39,875 nucleotides of DNA, from NCBI RefSeq assembly GCF_003049505.1, contig NZ_PYWN01000104.1, forward strand, positions 1 to 39,875, in the 5' to 3' direction. The notes beneath the pieces are model-generated. The model was not told the DNA's origin. It did no database searches and was given only the letters and a program-made list of their open reading frames with translations. Source of the stretch: Metasolibacillus meyeri. Lineage in GTDB: Bacteria; Bacillota; Bacilli; Bacillales_A; Planococcaceae. Each line of letters opens with the position of its first letter. The first letter of the stretch is position 1. The position numbers and the translations under genes are program-made. Positions 33,599 to 39,875 of this stretch are shown here, one piece after another.

Positions 33599-34975
33599 AT
33601 GAACGGACATTTATTACAAGATGATCAGCAGTTGAGAAAAACCTTTTTCAAATTTTTAATCCCTGTCATGCTAGCAAATGTACTGCAATCATTGGGACAG
33701 ATTGTAGCAATGCTTATTGTTGGGCGCAATTTAGGCGATGATGCATTAGCAGCGATTGCAGCCTTTTTCCCATTTTTCTTCTTTTTAATGGCTTTTGCCA
33801 TCGGTATCGGTTCAGGTAGCTCGATTTTAGTTGGGCAAACGTACGGTGCGGGCAATCATGAAAAAATGAAGGAAGTTATCGGTGTTACTTTGGCTTTTAC
33901 TACGATTTTATCCATCGCAGTAGCTGTATTTGGTGCCTTTTTCATTGAATGGATTTTACGCTTTATGAAAACGCCTGCCAATATTTTAGATATGAGTGTA
34001 AGCTATGCGAAAATTTTATTCTTTACACTACCAATTATGTTTTGGTATATGACTTATACGACATTTATTCGTGGTGTTGGCGATTCCAAAACGCCGTTTA
34101 TCTTTTTAGTAACGAGCGTTGCATTAAATATTGCCTTTTTACCACCACTTATTTTTGGTTGGTTCGGGTTGCCTGCATTCGGTTTAAACGGTGCTGCCTA
34201 TGCTGCGGTATTATCGAATTTCGTAACGATGATTTTATTGCTTACCTACCTGCATAAAACAAAACATATTTTGCGTTTAGATAAATCAGTTTTACAGCAC
34301 TTTAAGCTGAAAAAGGATATTTTAATTTCCTTATTCAAGCTAGCGATTCCAGCAAGTATTAGTATGGTCGCGATATCTGTCGCTGAAATCGCCGTTATCG
34401 GCTTCGTTAATGTTTATGGATCAAGTGCCACGGCTGCTTATGGTGTTGTCAACCAAGTTGCTAGCTATGCACAAGTGCCTGCGATGAGTATTTCCATCGC
34501 TACATCCGTTTTCGTTGCCCAAGCATTAGGCGCAAATTCTACAGAAATGATTCAAAAAATCCGTAGCATGGGTGTGAAAGTTAACTACCTATTAGGTGGA
34601 GCCATTATTTTACTGACGTATATATTTGCAGAGCCTATTTTATCACTCTTTATCACTTCGACGGATACAGTTGATATTGCGAAAAACTATTTAATGATTA
34701 CGTTTTGGAGCTATTTAGTCTTTGGGCATACACAAACTGTTTCAGCTACAATGCGTGCAACAGGTGTTGTACTATGGCCAACGATCTTCCTTGTATTAAC
34801 AATTTGGTTAGTGCAAGTACCAACAGCCTTCATCCTATCAAATTACACAGCATTTGAGTTAAATGGTGTCTGGATCGCCTACCCTGTGACCTTCTGTGTC
34901 CATTTCATCATGCAATATGCTTACTTTAAATTAGGATGGCAGAAGCGAACGTTGAAGGCGATGCTAGGAGAATAA
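33599..34975 (+). CDS. MATE-family multidrug/metabolite efflux transporter
   Basis: A 458-residue protein with 12 predicted membrane helices in two related halves. The repeated pattern (LVGQTYGAGNHEKMKE in the first half, VAQALGANSTEMIQKIRSMG in the second) is characteristic of MATE exporters of the NorM/DinF type, which expel cationic or aromatic compounds with sodium or protons. GAGGA precedes the ATG. It is the second gene of a two-gene unit, whose promoter carries a palindromic operator, so expression is probably induced by a compound. A perfect 13-bp terminator follows. Confidence 0.92.
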   Translation: MNGHLLQDDQQLRKTFFKFLIPVMLANVLQSLGQIVAMLIVGRNLGDDALAAIAAFFPFFFFLMAFAIGIGSGSSILVGQTYGAGNHEKMKEVIGVTLAFTTILSIAVAVFGAFFIEWILRFMKTPANILDMSVSYAKILFFTLPIMFWYMTYTTFIRGVGDSKTPFIFLVTSVALNIAFLPPLIFGWFGLPAFGLNGAAYAAVLSNFVTMILLLTYLHKTKHILRLDKSVLQHFKLKKDILISLFKLAIPASISMVAISVAEIAVIGFVNVYGSSATAAYGVVNQVASYAQVPAMSISIATSVFVAQALGANSTEMIQKIRSMGVKVNYLLGGAIILLTYIFAEPILSLFITSTDTVDIAKNYLMITFWSYLVFGHTQTVSATMRATGVVLWPTIFLVLTIWLVQVPTAFILSNYTAFELNGVWIAYPVTFCVHFIMQYAYFKLGWQKRTLKAMLGE

Positions 34976-34985
34976 ACAACAAATG

Positions 34986-35019
34986 AAAAACCTGCAACAA
35001 ACTTTCGTTGCAGGTTTTT
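34986..35019. terminator. Bidirectional intrinsic terminator
   Basis: AAAAACCTGCAAC (34986-34998) and GTTGCAGGTTTTT (35007-35019) form a perfect 13-bp stem with an 8-base loop, A-run on one side and T-run on the other. It serves the convergent MATE and O-methyltransferase genes. Confidence 0.95.
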
Positions 35020-35020
35020 G

Positions 35021-35659
35021 CTATTTCACTCTCGACAATGTCATGCCATCACCAAGTGGGACAAGCACTGACTGCAAGCGTGGATGGCTTGCTACTTTTT
35101 CATTAAATTGTTTCATTACTTCTGTATAGCGTTTTTGCTTTACCTCTGTGCTTACTACACTACCTCCAGCTAACACATTATCCGTGACAATTAAAGCGCC
35201 AGGCTCTGCTAGTTGAATGCAATATTCCAAATAATGCTCGTAATTTTCTTTATCTGCATCAATGAAAAAGAAATCAAATTTCTTATTACTTTGTACAAGC
35301 TTCTCAAGGCTTTGTAATGCAGCACCTGTATGATAAGTTACTTGCTTGCTGTAGCCTGCTTTAGTTAAATGCTTATAAGCCAATTCAGCATAGCGCTCCT
35401 CCAGCTCCAGAGAGGTCAATGCCCCTTTTTCTCTAAAGCCTCTCGCAATACAAATCCCGCTATAGCCACCGAGTGCTCCTATTTCAAGAACGTTTTTTGC
35501 TCCTGCAATAGACACAAGTAACGTCAACAATTTACCTGAAGATGGCGATACAGAAATAGCTGGCATACCATTTTCAATAATGGCCGCTACCACTTCAGCT
35601 AAAAGTGTATCTTCCTCCGAAAATGTAGTATCGATATACTGATTAATTTGCTTCATCAT
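35021..35659 (-). CDS. SAM-dependent O-methyltransferase (YrrM/caffeoyl-CoA type)
   Basis: A 212-residue class I methyltransferase. The SAM loop is VLEIGALGGYSGICIARG (about 74-91), LTSLELEERYAELA follows, FDFFFIDADKENY is the metal/substrate motif of caffeoyl-CoA-type O-methyltransferases and IVTDNVLAGGSVV is a later family marker. The substrate is unknown; bacterial homologues methylate catechol-like or tRNA hydroxyl groups. Its start overlaps the end of the RG-rich protein gene by 17 bp and uses AAAGG eight bases upstream, so it is the second gene of that transcript and subject to the same operator. Confidence 0.9.
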   Translation of the reverse strand: MMKQINQYIDTTFSEEDTLLAEVVAAIIENGMPAISVSPSSGKLLTLLVSIAGAKNVLEIGALGGYSGICIARGFREKGALTSLELEERYAELAYKHLTKAGYSKQVTYHTGAALQSLEKLVQSNKKFDFFFIDADKENYEHYLEYCIQLAEPGALIVTDNVLAGGSVVSTEVKQKRYTEVMKQFNEKVASHPRLQSVLVPLGDGMTLSRVK

Positions 35660-35984
35660 CTTGATGACCTTTAGCTTCTTCTACTTGAATTTCATCCACA
35701 TGTATTTCAAATAGCTGAGTAAATTCATTAATAACCATATCCAAGGCTTTGAGCTCACCTACTAATATTTGTTGAATGGATTGAAACTCTGGTTGCTCTA
35801 ACTGTTGTGCTATTGTTGAACGCTTAATTGTTAGCTGCTCTAAAAAGGTAATAGCTCGCCCACGTCGGAAGGTTTTAGGTCCACGCTGCGCTTCCTCTCT
35901 CCCACCACGACGATGTTCACCACGATGAATTCCACCTCTGCCCCCTCGTTGAAACTCTCCTCTATAAAAATGTTCACTTCTCAT
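35643..35984 (-). CDS. Small RG-rich protein of unknown function
   Basis: A 113-residue protein with two parts. Residues 1-45 are rich in Arg and Gly with RGG-like repeats (FQRGGRGGIHRGEHRRGG and GPKTFRRGR), a composition typical of nucleic-acid-binding tails. Residues 46-113 are a predicted helical region (FLEQLTIKRSTIAQQLEQPE then ELKALDMVINEFTQLFEI) with an acidic tail. The start at 35984 is chosen because AAGGAG lies eight bases upstream; a longer frame reaches back into the operator region. Two TGTATAC-type palindromes lie just upstream. A small DNA-binding autoregulator is possible, but I recognise no named domain. It overlaps the O-methyltransferase gene. Confidence 0.75.
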   Translation of the reverse strand: MRSEHFYRGEFQRGGRGGIHRGEHRRGGREEAQRGPKTFRRGRAITFLEQLTIKRSTIAQQLEQPEFQSIQQILVGELKALDMVINEFTQLFEIHVDEIQVEEAKGHQDDEAN

Positions 35985-36000
35985 CTTCATCTCTCCTTTT

Positions 36001-36053
36001 GTATACATTTGTATACGTTTTATATTTTTAATAGTATACAAATGTATACTATT
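36001..36053. promoter_or_regulatory. Double palindromic operator upstream of the RG-rich gene
   Basis: Box A (36001-36016) is GTATACA-TT-TGTATAC. Box B (36030-36053) has perfect 11-bp arms AATAGTATACA / TGTATACTATT around AA. The centres are 33 bp apart, about three helical turns, and both lie within 70 bp upstream of the 35984 start. Shared TATAC half-sites indicate one dimeric regulator binding twice on the same DNA face. Confidence 0.7.
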
Positions 36054-36156
36054 TGTCAAATTATATTCTCTATAATTTTTGCTCTTATCAATACTATAAA
36101 GAACAACCTCCCCATGCTAAAATAAGCCCATAGACAAAACAAAAGGAGTACATCCT

Positions 36157-36843
36157 ATGGCAAACTCGAAAAAATGGAAAACTGGGGCTGAAGGGCAAAA
36201 ATTTGTTGCTTCCTTTAGTGGCGGAAAAGATAGTACGTTAGCTTTGTATGAAGCTATGAAGGTGGGACAAGCGCTAGGCTTAATTGTCGTGCTTGAGGAG
36301 GATGGCATACGCTCTCGTTCACATGGGATGACAATTGATCTCATCACAGCACAGGCTGAGTCCATTGGCTTACCTGTTCATTTCGCTGCGGCAAGTTGGG
36401 CTAACTATGAAGCAACCTTTATTGACATGCTGAAAAAAATGAAAGCTTTAGGAGCTGATGCACTTGTAACCGGCGACCTTGATATGCCTGAGCATGGCTG
36501 TTGGCATGAAAAAGTTGCAAATATTGCTGATTTACAGCTTGGTATGCCTTTATGGGAAGTTGATCATACAGAGGCTGTAGAACGCTTTATAAACTTAGGC
36601 TTCGAAACAATTATTACAACAGTTAATTTAAAACTTGGTATGCAAGAAAGTGATTTAGGGAAAGTTTTAACATATGACTACGTACAGGAACTAAAGGAGC
36701 GAGGCATTGACCCTTGTGGAGAAGGTGGCGAATTTCACACAACGGTTATTGATGGACCGATTTTTAAACAGCCCATCGATATTCAAAAAGGCGAGATTGT
36801 TCGAGATGGAGATTATGCCTTTTTACCATTGTTCTTAAGCTAA
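36157..36843 (+). CDS. Dph6-related ATP pyrophosphatase (diphthine-ammonia ligase family)
   Basis: A 228-residue PP-loop protein with SFSGGKDSTLALYEAMK (about 19-35), the substrate-region ALVTGDLDMPEHGCWHEKV and the family signature CGEGGEFHTTVIDGPIF near the C-terminus. In archaea and eukaryotes this family amidates diphthine on elongation factor 2. Bacteria have no diphthamide, so the bacterial homologue must act on something else, probably an adenylation plus amide or thiol transfer. AAAGGAG eight bases before the ATG fixes the start. It stands alone between divergent and tandem genes, so context gives no substrate. Confidence 0.88.
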   Translation: MANSKKWKTGAEGQKFVASFSGGKDSTLALYEAMKVGQALGLIVVLEEDGIRSRSHGMTIDLITAQAESIGLPVHFAAASWANYEATFIDMLKKMKALGADALVTGDLDMPEHGCWHEKVANIADLQLGMPLWEVDHTEAVERFINLGFETIITTVNLKLGMQESDLGKVLTYDYVQELKERGIDPCGEGGEFHTTVIDGPIFKQPIDIQKGEIVRDGDYAFLPLFLS

Positions 36844-36906
36844 ATGTCAAAATACTTCAAATTCATCAACTATCACGGCAAGGGTATTAAAAAGATGGCA
36901 AACTTG

Positions 36907-36924
36907 TTATAGTATGTACTATAA
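36907..36924. promoter_or_regulatory. 18-bp palindrome upstream of the YitT gene
   Basis: TTATAGTA and TACTATAA flank TG, 33 bp before the start codon. The right arm contains a possible TATAAA -10 box, so a bound regulator would occlude the promoter. Confidence 0.5.
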
Positions 36925-36956
36925 AAAATCTTATGATAAATGGTGGGGTGAAATTG

Positions 36957-37793
36957 ATGAAGTTTGCAAGAGATATTATGATTATGCTATTTGGATCGTT
37001 CCTGTTTGCACTTGCGATTAACTTATTCGTTATTCCAAACGATTTAGGTGAAGGCGGAGTAACAGGTGTCACGATTATCCTTTATTATACATTAGGCTGG
37101 TCACCTAGTATTGTCAGCTTTATTATTAATGGATTTCTAATAATTGTGGGCTATCGATTCCTTAGCAAACGAACGACGATTTACACAATTATTGCAGTGA
37201 CATTCATTTCTGTGTTCTTACATTTAACGGAGTCTTGGTCTGTACAATCAGATGAAATCATTATTAATGCTATTTTCGGTGGTGTCTTTGTTGGTGTAGG
37301 GATTGGTTTAATTATCCGCGTCGGTGGTACAACGGCAGGTACAACAATTTTAGCACGTATGACGAATAAATATCTTGGCTGGAACATGAGCTATGGGCTA
37401 TTATTCTTTGATTTGATTGTTGTGTTTTCATCTTATTTCATCATTGGTGCAGAGGCACTGATGCTGACAATTATGATGCTGTATATCGGAACGAAAGTGA
37501 TGGAGTTTGTCATTGAGGGAATTAACACTCAGAAAGCTGTCACAATCATTTCCAAAAAACCGAATGAGATCGCTGATCAAGTGAGCAACAAAATGAATCG
37601 TGGTGTGACGGTTCTTGCTGGTCATGGTTATTATACAAAGGAACAAAAGGAAGTTCTTTATATTATTATTAGTCGACAAGAGGTTATTAAACTTAAAAAT
37701 ATCGTGAAGAAAGTTGACCCAAATGCCTTTATCGCTATCCATGATGTGCGAGATGTATTTGGAGAAGGCTTTATTGAGCTATCGAAGTCTTAA
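36957..37793 (+). CDS. YitT-family membrane protein (DUF161/DUF2179)
   Basis: A 278-residue protein. Residues 1-190 hold five or six membrane segments with the family motifs LGEGGVTGVTIILYYTLG, NAIFGGVFVGVGIGLIIRVGGTTAGT and LGWNMSYGLLFFD. Residues 195-278 form the cytoplasmic DUF2179 domain (TQKAVTIISKKPNEIADQV, GHGYYTKEQKEVLYIIISR). Function is unknown although the family is abundant in Bacilli. The ATG at 36957 is preferred over upstream starts because the G-rich ribosome site GGTGGGG is correctly spaced. It is a single-gene unit with a palindrome in its promoter and a strong terminator. Confidence 0.93.
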   Translation: MKFARDIMIMLFGSFLFALAINLFVIPNDLGEGGVTGVTIILYYTLGWSPSIVSFIINGFLIIVGYRFLSKRTTIYTIIAVTFISVFLHLTESWSVQSDEIIINAIFGGVFVGVGIGLIIRVGGTTAGTTILARMTNKYLGWNMSYGLLFFDLIVVFSSYFIIGAEALMLTIMMLYIGTKVMEFVIEGINTQKAVTIISKKPNEIADQVSNKMNRGVTVLAGHGYYTKEQKEVLYIIISRQEVIKLKNIVKKVDPNAFIAIHDVRDVFGEGFIELSKS

Positions 37794-37798
37794 ACTAT

Positions 37799-37832
37799 AA
37801 TGGCTGTCAGGAGCATTTTCCTGACAGCCATT
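37799..37832. terminator. Bidirectional intrinsic terminator after the YitT gene
   Basis: AATGGCTGTCAGGA (37799-37812) and TCCTGACAGCCATT (37819-37832) form a perfect 14-bp stem with a 6-base loop, followed by TTTGTATTTTT. It sits between convergent genes. Confidence 0.93.
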
Positions 37833-37839
37833 TGTATTT

Positions 37840-37986
37840 TTATTGAGATGGATTTTTAGGGGTATTCTTCAAGGGGGTATTTTCTTTTTGCTCCTTCGTC
37901 ATATCCTTGTCGTTACGCGTGTCTAAATCATCGGGGCTCAAATCTTGTGCAAATTCCTCATTTTGTGGATTTGGCTTTTTCTTCAT
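37840..37986 (-). CDS. Small hydrophilic protein of unknown function
   Basis: A 48-residue, highly charged protein (opening MKKKPNPQNEEFAQDLSPDD, then a Lys/Asn/Pro-rich tail ending PKNPSQ) with no hydrophobic segment, so probably soluble and disordered. The ATG has an excellent ribosome site, GGAGGTG six bases upstream; a longer frame upstream has none. Similar short hydrophilic proteins are common in spore formers, but I cannot tie this one to a named family. An 8-bp inverted repeat lies about 70 bp upstream. Confidence 0.7.
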   Translation of the reverse strand: MKKKPNPQNEEFAQDLSPDDLDTRNDKDMTKEQKENTPLKNTPKNPSQ

Positions 37987-38054
37987 CTTGCTCACCTCCA
38001 CTACTAGGATTTCCGCTTCTCTATGCTTTATGCATGAATGTTTGTAGTTACCCT

Positions 38055-38078
38055 TGTTTATCGTTACAATGATAAACA
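38055..38078. promoter_or_regulatory. Inverted repeat upstream of the small hydrophilic gene
   Basis: TGTTTATC (38055-38062) and GATAAACA (38071-38078) are perfect 8-bp arms separated by 8 bp. The half-site spacing of about 1.5 helical turns suits a dimeric repressor. It lies in the gap between two - strand genes, whose remaining bases (38079-38167) show nothing further. Confidence 0.45.
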
Positions 38079-38167
38079 TATTTTTGGAGTTGTTTAAAAT
38101 GATGACCTACAACTTTAGCTTAGACATGAACAATGAATATACCGTATAAGACAATTACATAATGTTC

Positions 38168-39010
38168 TTACTTTAATAACAAATAGGAATTCCAACTTTT
38201 AATTGCTCGCAAATCCAAAAAGCTAAATAATTTCATCGCATGCCAATCTGTTGTATCCACTTCAATTTCTACAGTTTGAATGCCTTTCTTTTGCAACGCA
38301 AGTAACTGCTGCTTGAATAGCGCTTGTATATGCTCTTGTTCCCTTTGACCAATCCAGCCAATTTCATAATGTGTCACTGTAACCGGGTGCAACATAATAT
38401 ATCCTGTTATTTGCTCATCCTCCATCAAGACACTACTTAACGCCGTATCAACTTCATCATCAAACAAGAATTCCTCCCACTCTTGCCATGAAAAATTTTG
38501 AGCTGGGTTATGTAAATGCGTTTCCTCATAATTTCTTTTCAGCTCTGTCAAAAACGCTTCCCTTTGATTCTGTAAAACTTGTGCCAATGATTTTACTTTA
38601 GACACAGCCTGTATACTTTCTAATTTTGCTAATAACATAGCGATTGGAAATGTCTCTATATAAGTTTGACGGAAAAGCTGAAAACCTACCTTTTCAGCCA
38701 TCTTTATTTTTTCATGCTCGTCCTCCCAACAAGAGAACATAATTTTATTTTGTTCCCCCATAGACTGCAATACAGCTTCCAGTAACATTTGTATTGGTTC
38801 TACAGTAAAAAACTTAATATATTTTGCTGTCGGATGAAAATGGTTTAACCAACTAATTGCTACCCCTTCGACAATTCCCATCTTTGTCGCTATGAATAAT
38901 TCTTTATATTTTTGCTGTTCCAGCATCCTTCTATATTCCTTTAATTGATCCATGAGCTCTGGATTAATATCAACATTCACCAATTTATCCAATTGCGTAA
39001 TTGTGTGCAT
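38168..39010 (-). CDS. GNAT-like acetyltransferase, possible tandem-domain form
   Basis: A 280-residue protein of twice the usual GNAT length. The C-terminal half (SSVLMEDEQITGYIMLHPVTVTHYEIGWIG, then LLALQKKGIQTVEIEVDTTDWHAMKLFSFL) has the strand-helix pattern of a GNAT domain. The N-terminal half (KMGIVEGVAISWLNHFHPTAKYIKFF, then MFSCWEDEHEKIKMAEKVGFQLFRQTYIETF) resembles a second, degenerate copy. The canonical acetyl-CoA loop RxxGxG is not evident in either half, so activity is uncertain. AGAGGATG eight bases upstream supports the start. The substrate and role are unknown. Confidence 0.65.
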   Translation of the reverse strand: MHTITQLDKLVNVDINPELMDQLKEYRRMLEQQKYKELFIATKMGIVEGVAISWLNHFHPTAKYIKFFTVEPIQMLLEAVLQSMGEQNKIMFSCWEDEHEKIKMAEKVGFQLFRQTYIETFPIAMLLAKLESIQAVSKVKSLAQVLQNQREAFLTELKRNYEETHLHNPAQNFSWQEWEEFLFDDEVDTALSSVLMEDEQITGYIMLHPVTVTHYEIGWIGQREQEHIQALFKQQLLALQKKGIQTVEIEVDTTDWHAMKLFSFLDLRAIKSWNSYLLLK

Positions 39011-39171
39011 TTTTTATACATCCTCTTTTTTATAATTGTTATTACAGAAATTATATCCTCTCTATTTTGCTTATAGAAGAGGGTTACCAACTAATGACTC
39101 ACTCATTTCAAAAAGATCGTTAAATCTAGTACTATAAAATATACAGCAACATTGATAGAAGGAGGACAAAT

Positions 39172-39875
39172 ATGGAAATTGATGATTCTTTATATCATAA
39201 AATTATGGTAAAGGACAAATATGTTCAACAATTAGTAAAAACTAAAAGTATGCAAAGGCTGAAAAAAATTAAACAACAGGGCAATACATATATTCTAATA
39301 AAAGGAGCTATTCATAACCGTTATGAGCATTCATTAGGTGTATATCATATAATGCAGGAAATGCTTGAATATTTAACGTTCAATAGTCAACTGAGGCTAT
39401 CAAAGTTCGAAATTCATGTAGCTTTAGTTAGCTCTATTCTTCATGATATTGGACATGGACCTTTTTCTCATTGTTTTGAACTCAAAACATTAATTGACCA
39501 TGAGCAATGGACTGAAAAATTTATAAAAAGCGATAAAGAAATACAAGAAATTCTAAGTAAAGAATCAGGCCTATCCGATGCGATTATAAGTGTTATAAAA
39601 AGAGAAGGTACATATAAAATAATAGAGGAATTACTCTTCTCAGAGCTCGGTGCAGATAAATTAGACTATATTAATAGAGATTTATATTATTCTAGAGAAC
39701 CAATAAAAGGTTTTAATCAAACGAAGATAATCCAAAATACGTTAATAACTAAAGATAAATTAGTTTATGATCATCAAGCTTTAGCGGAAATTGAGAATTT
39801 TTTCATTATAAAGAAGCATCTATTCAATAATACATTTTTTCATCCCTTCGTTTTAGGTAAAGATATTCTTTTAAA
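39172..39875 (+). CDS. HD-domain phosphohydrolase, 3' truncated by window end
   Basis: The first 234 residues of an HD-superfamily metal-dependent phosphohydrolase, open to the end of the window. Metal ligands are His53 (NRYEHSLGVYH), His91-Asp92 (ILHDIGHGPFSH) and Asp162 (SELGADKLDYINRD), the order found in dGTPase/SAMHD1-like and YwfO-type proteins. The HDIGHGPFSH motif favours nucleotide triphosphohydrolase-like members. AAGGAGG is well spaced from the ATG. Codon use is noticeably more A/T-rich (many ATA and AGA codons) than in neighbouring genes, which may indicate recent acquisition. The C-terminal part cannot be assessed. Confidence 0.88.
   Translation, partial: MEIDDSLYHKIMVKDKYVQQLVKTKSMQRLKKIKQQGNTYILIKGAIHNRYEHSLGVYHIMQEMLEYLTFNSQLRLSKFEIHVALVSSILHDIGHGPFSHCFELKTLIDHEQWTEKFIKSDKEIQEILSKESGLSDAIISVIKREGTYKIIEELLFSELGADKLDYINRDLYYSREPIKGFNQTKIIQNTLITKDKLVYDHQALAEIENFFIIKKHLFNNTFFHPFVLGKDILL

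Noticed and set aside
1-39875. tRNA, rRNA, insertion sequence or prophage genes
   Set aside because: No tRNA-like cloverleaf, rRNA segment, transposase or integrase coding sequence was recognised anywhere in the window.

Overview
The window is about 40 kb of low-GC Gram-positive DNA. Strong Shine-Dalgarno sequences of the AAAGGGG/GGAGG type, frequent TTG and GTG starts, hairpin-plus-T terminators, CcpA-type cre sites and a Bacillus-like gene set (MsmX, YesL, YezD, CysJI, YitT, YrrM-type methyltransferase) point to the order Bacillales. Overall protein character suggests a Lysinibacillus/Solibacillus-like member; the genus is inference. The first 19 bases are not genomic: they are the Tn5 mosaic end of a Nextera-type sequencing library, so the window starts at a contig edge.

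Region 1 (20-2815, mostly + strand): the tail of a YIP1-type membrane protein, a PucR/CdaR-type regulator and an orphan sugar-ABC ATPase (MsmX). Region 2 (2819-14240, - strand): an 11-gene amino-sugar locus. In transcription order it holds a Gfo/Idh/MocA oxidoreductase, two CUT1-type permeases, a solute-binding lipoprotein, a YesL protein, NagA deacetylase, a GntR/UTRA repressor, a class II aldolase, a PfkB sugar-phosphate kinase, a SIS isomerase/deaminase and a ROK kinase. Together they would import an amino sugar, phosphorylate, deacetylate, deaminate, phosphorylate again and cleave it. The N-acetylgalactosamine/tagatose route fits best, with N-acetylglucosamine as the alternative. The importer has no ATPase of its own, and MsmX lies just across a 47-49 bp palindrome. 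Two cre-like sites and a good promoter precede the locus.

Region 3 (14294-29270): assimilatory sulfate reduction. One operon (19525 down to 14294) makes siroheme and sulfite reductase (SumT, SirB, YezD, CysJ, CysI). A second (29002 down to 21561) encodes sulfate ABC uptake (Sbp, CysT, CysW, CysA), CysH, CysD and a CysN-CysC fusion. A LysR regulator and CysQ lie between them on the + strand. The sulfate operon has a promoter followed by a leader that ends in a strong intrinsic terminator, a candidate attenuator.

Region 4 (29304-39875): mixed housekeeping and accessory genes. These are two GNAT proteins, a BASS-family transporter, a chemotaxis receptor, an uncharacterised protein with a MATE exporter, an O-methyltransferase with a small RG-rich protein under a double palindromic operator, a Dph6-like ATP pyrophosphatase, a YitT membrane protein, a small hydrophilic protein and the start of an HD-domain phosphohydrolase.

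The least explained structures are two arrays of short degenerate repeats with an exact 21-bp period (21456-21560 and 30896-30979). Both lie between convergent genes and share the core GWGCGAA. Two near-identical long palindromes (2767-2815 and 14242-14289) form a second dispersed repeat family.
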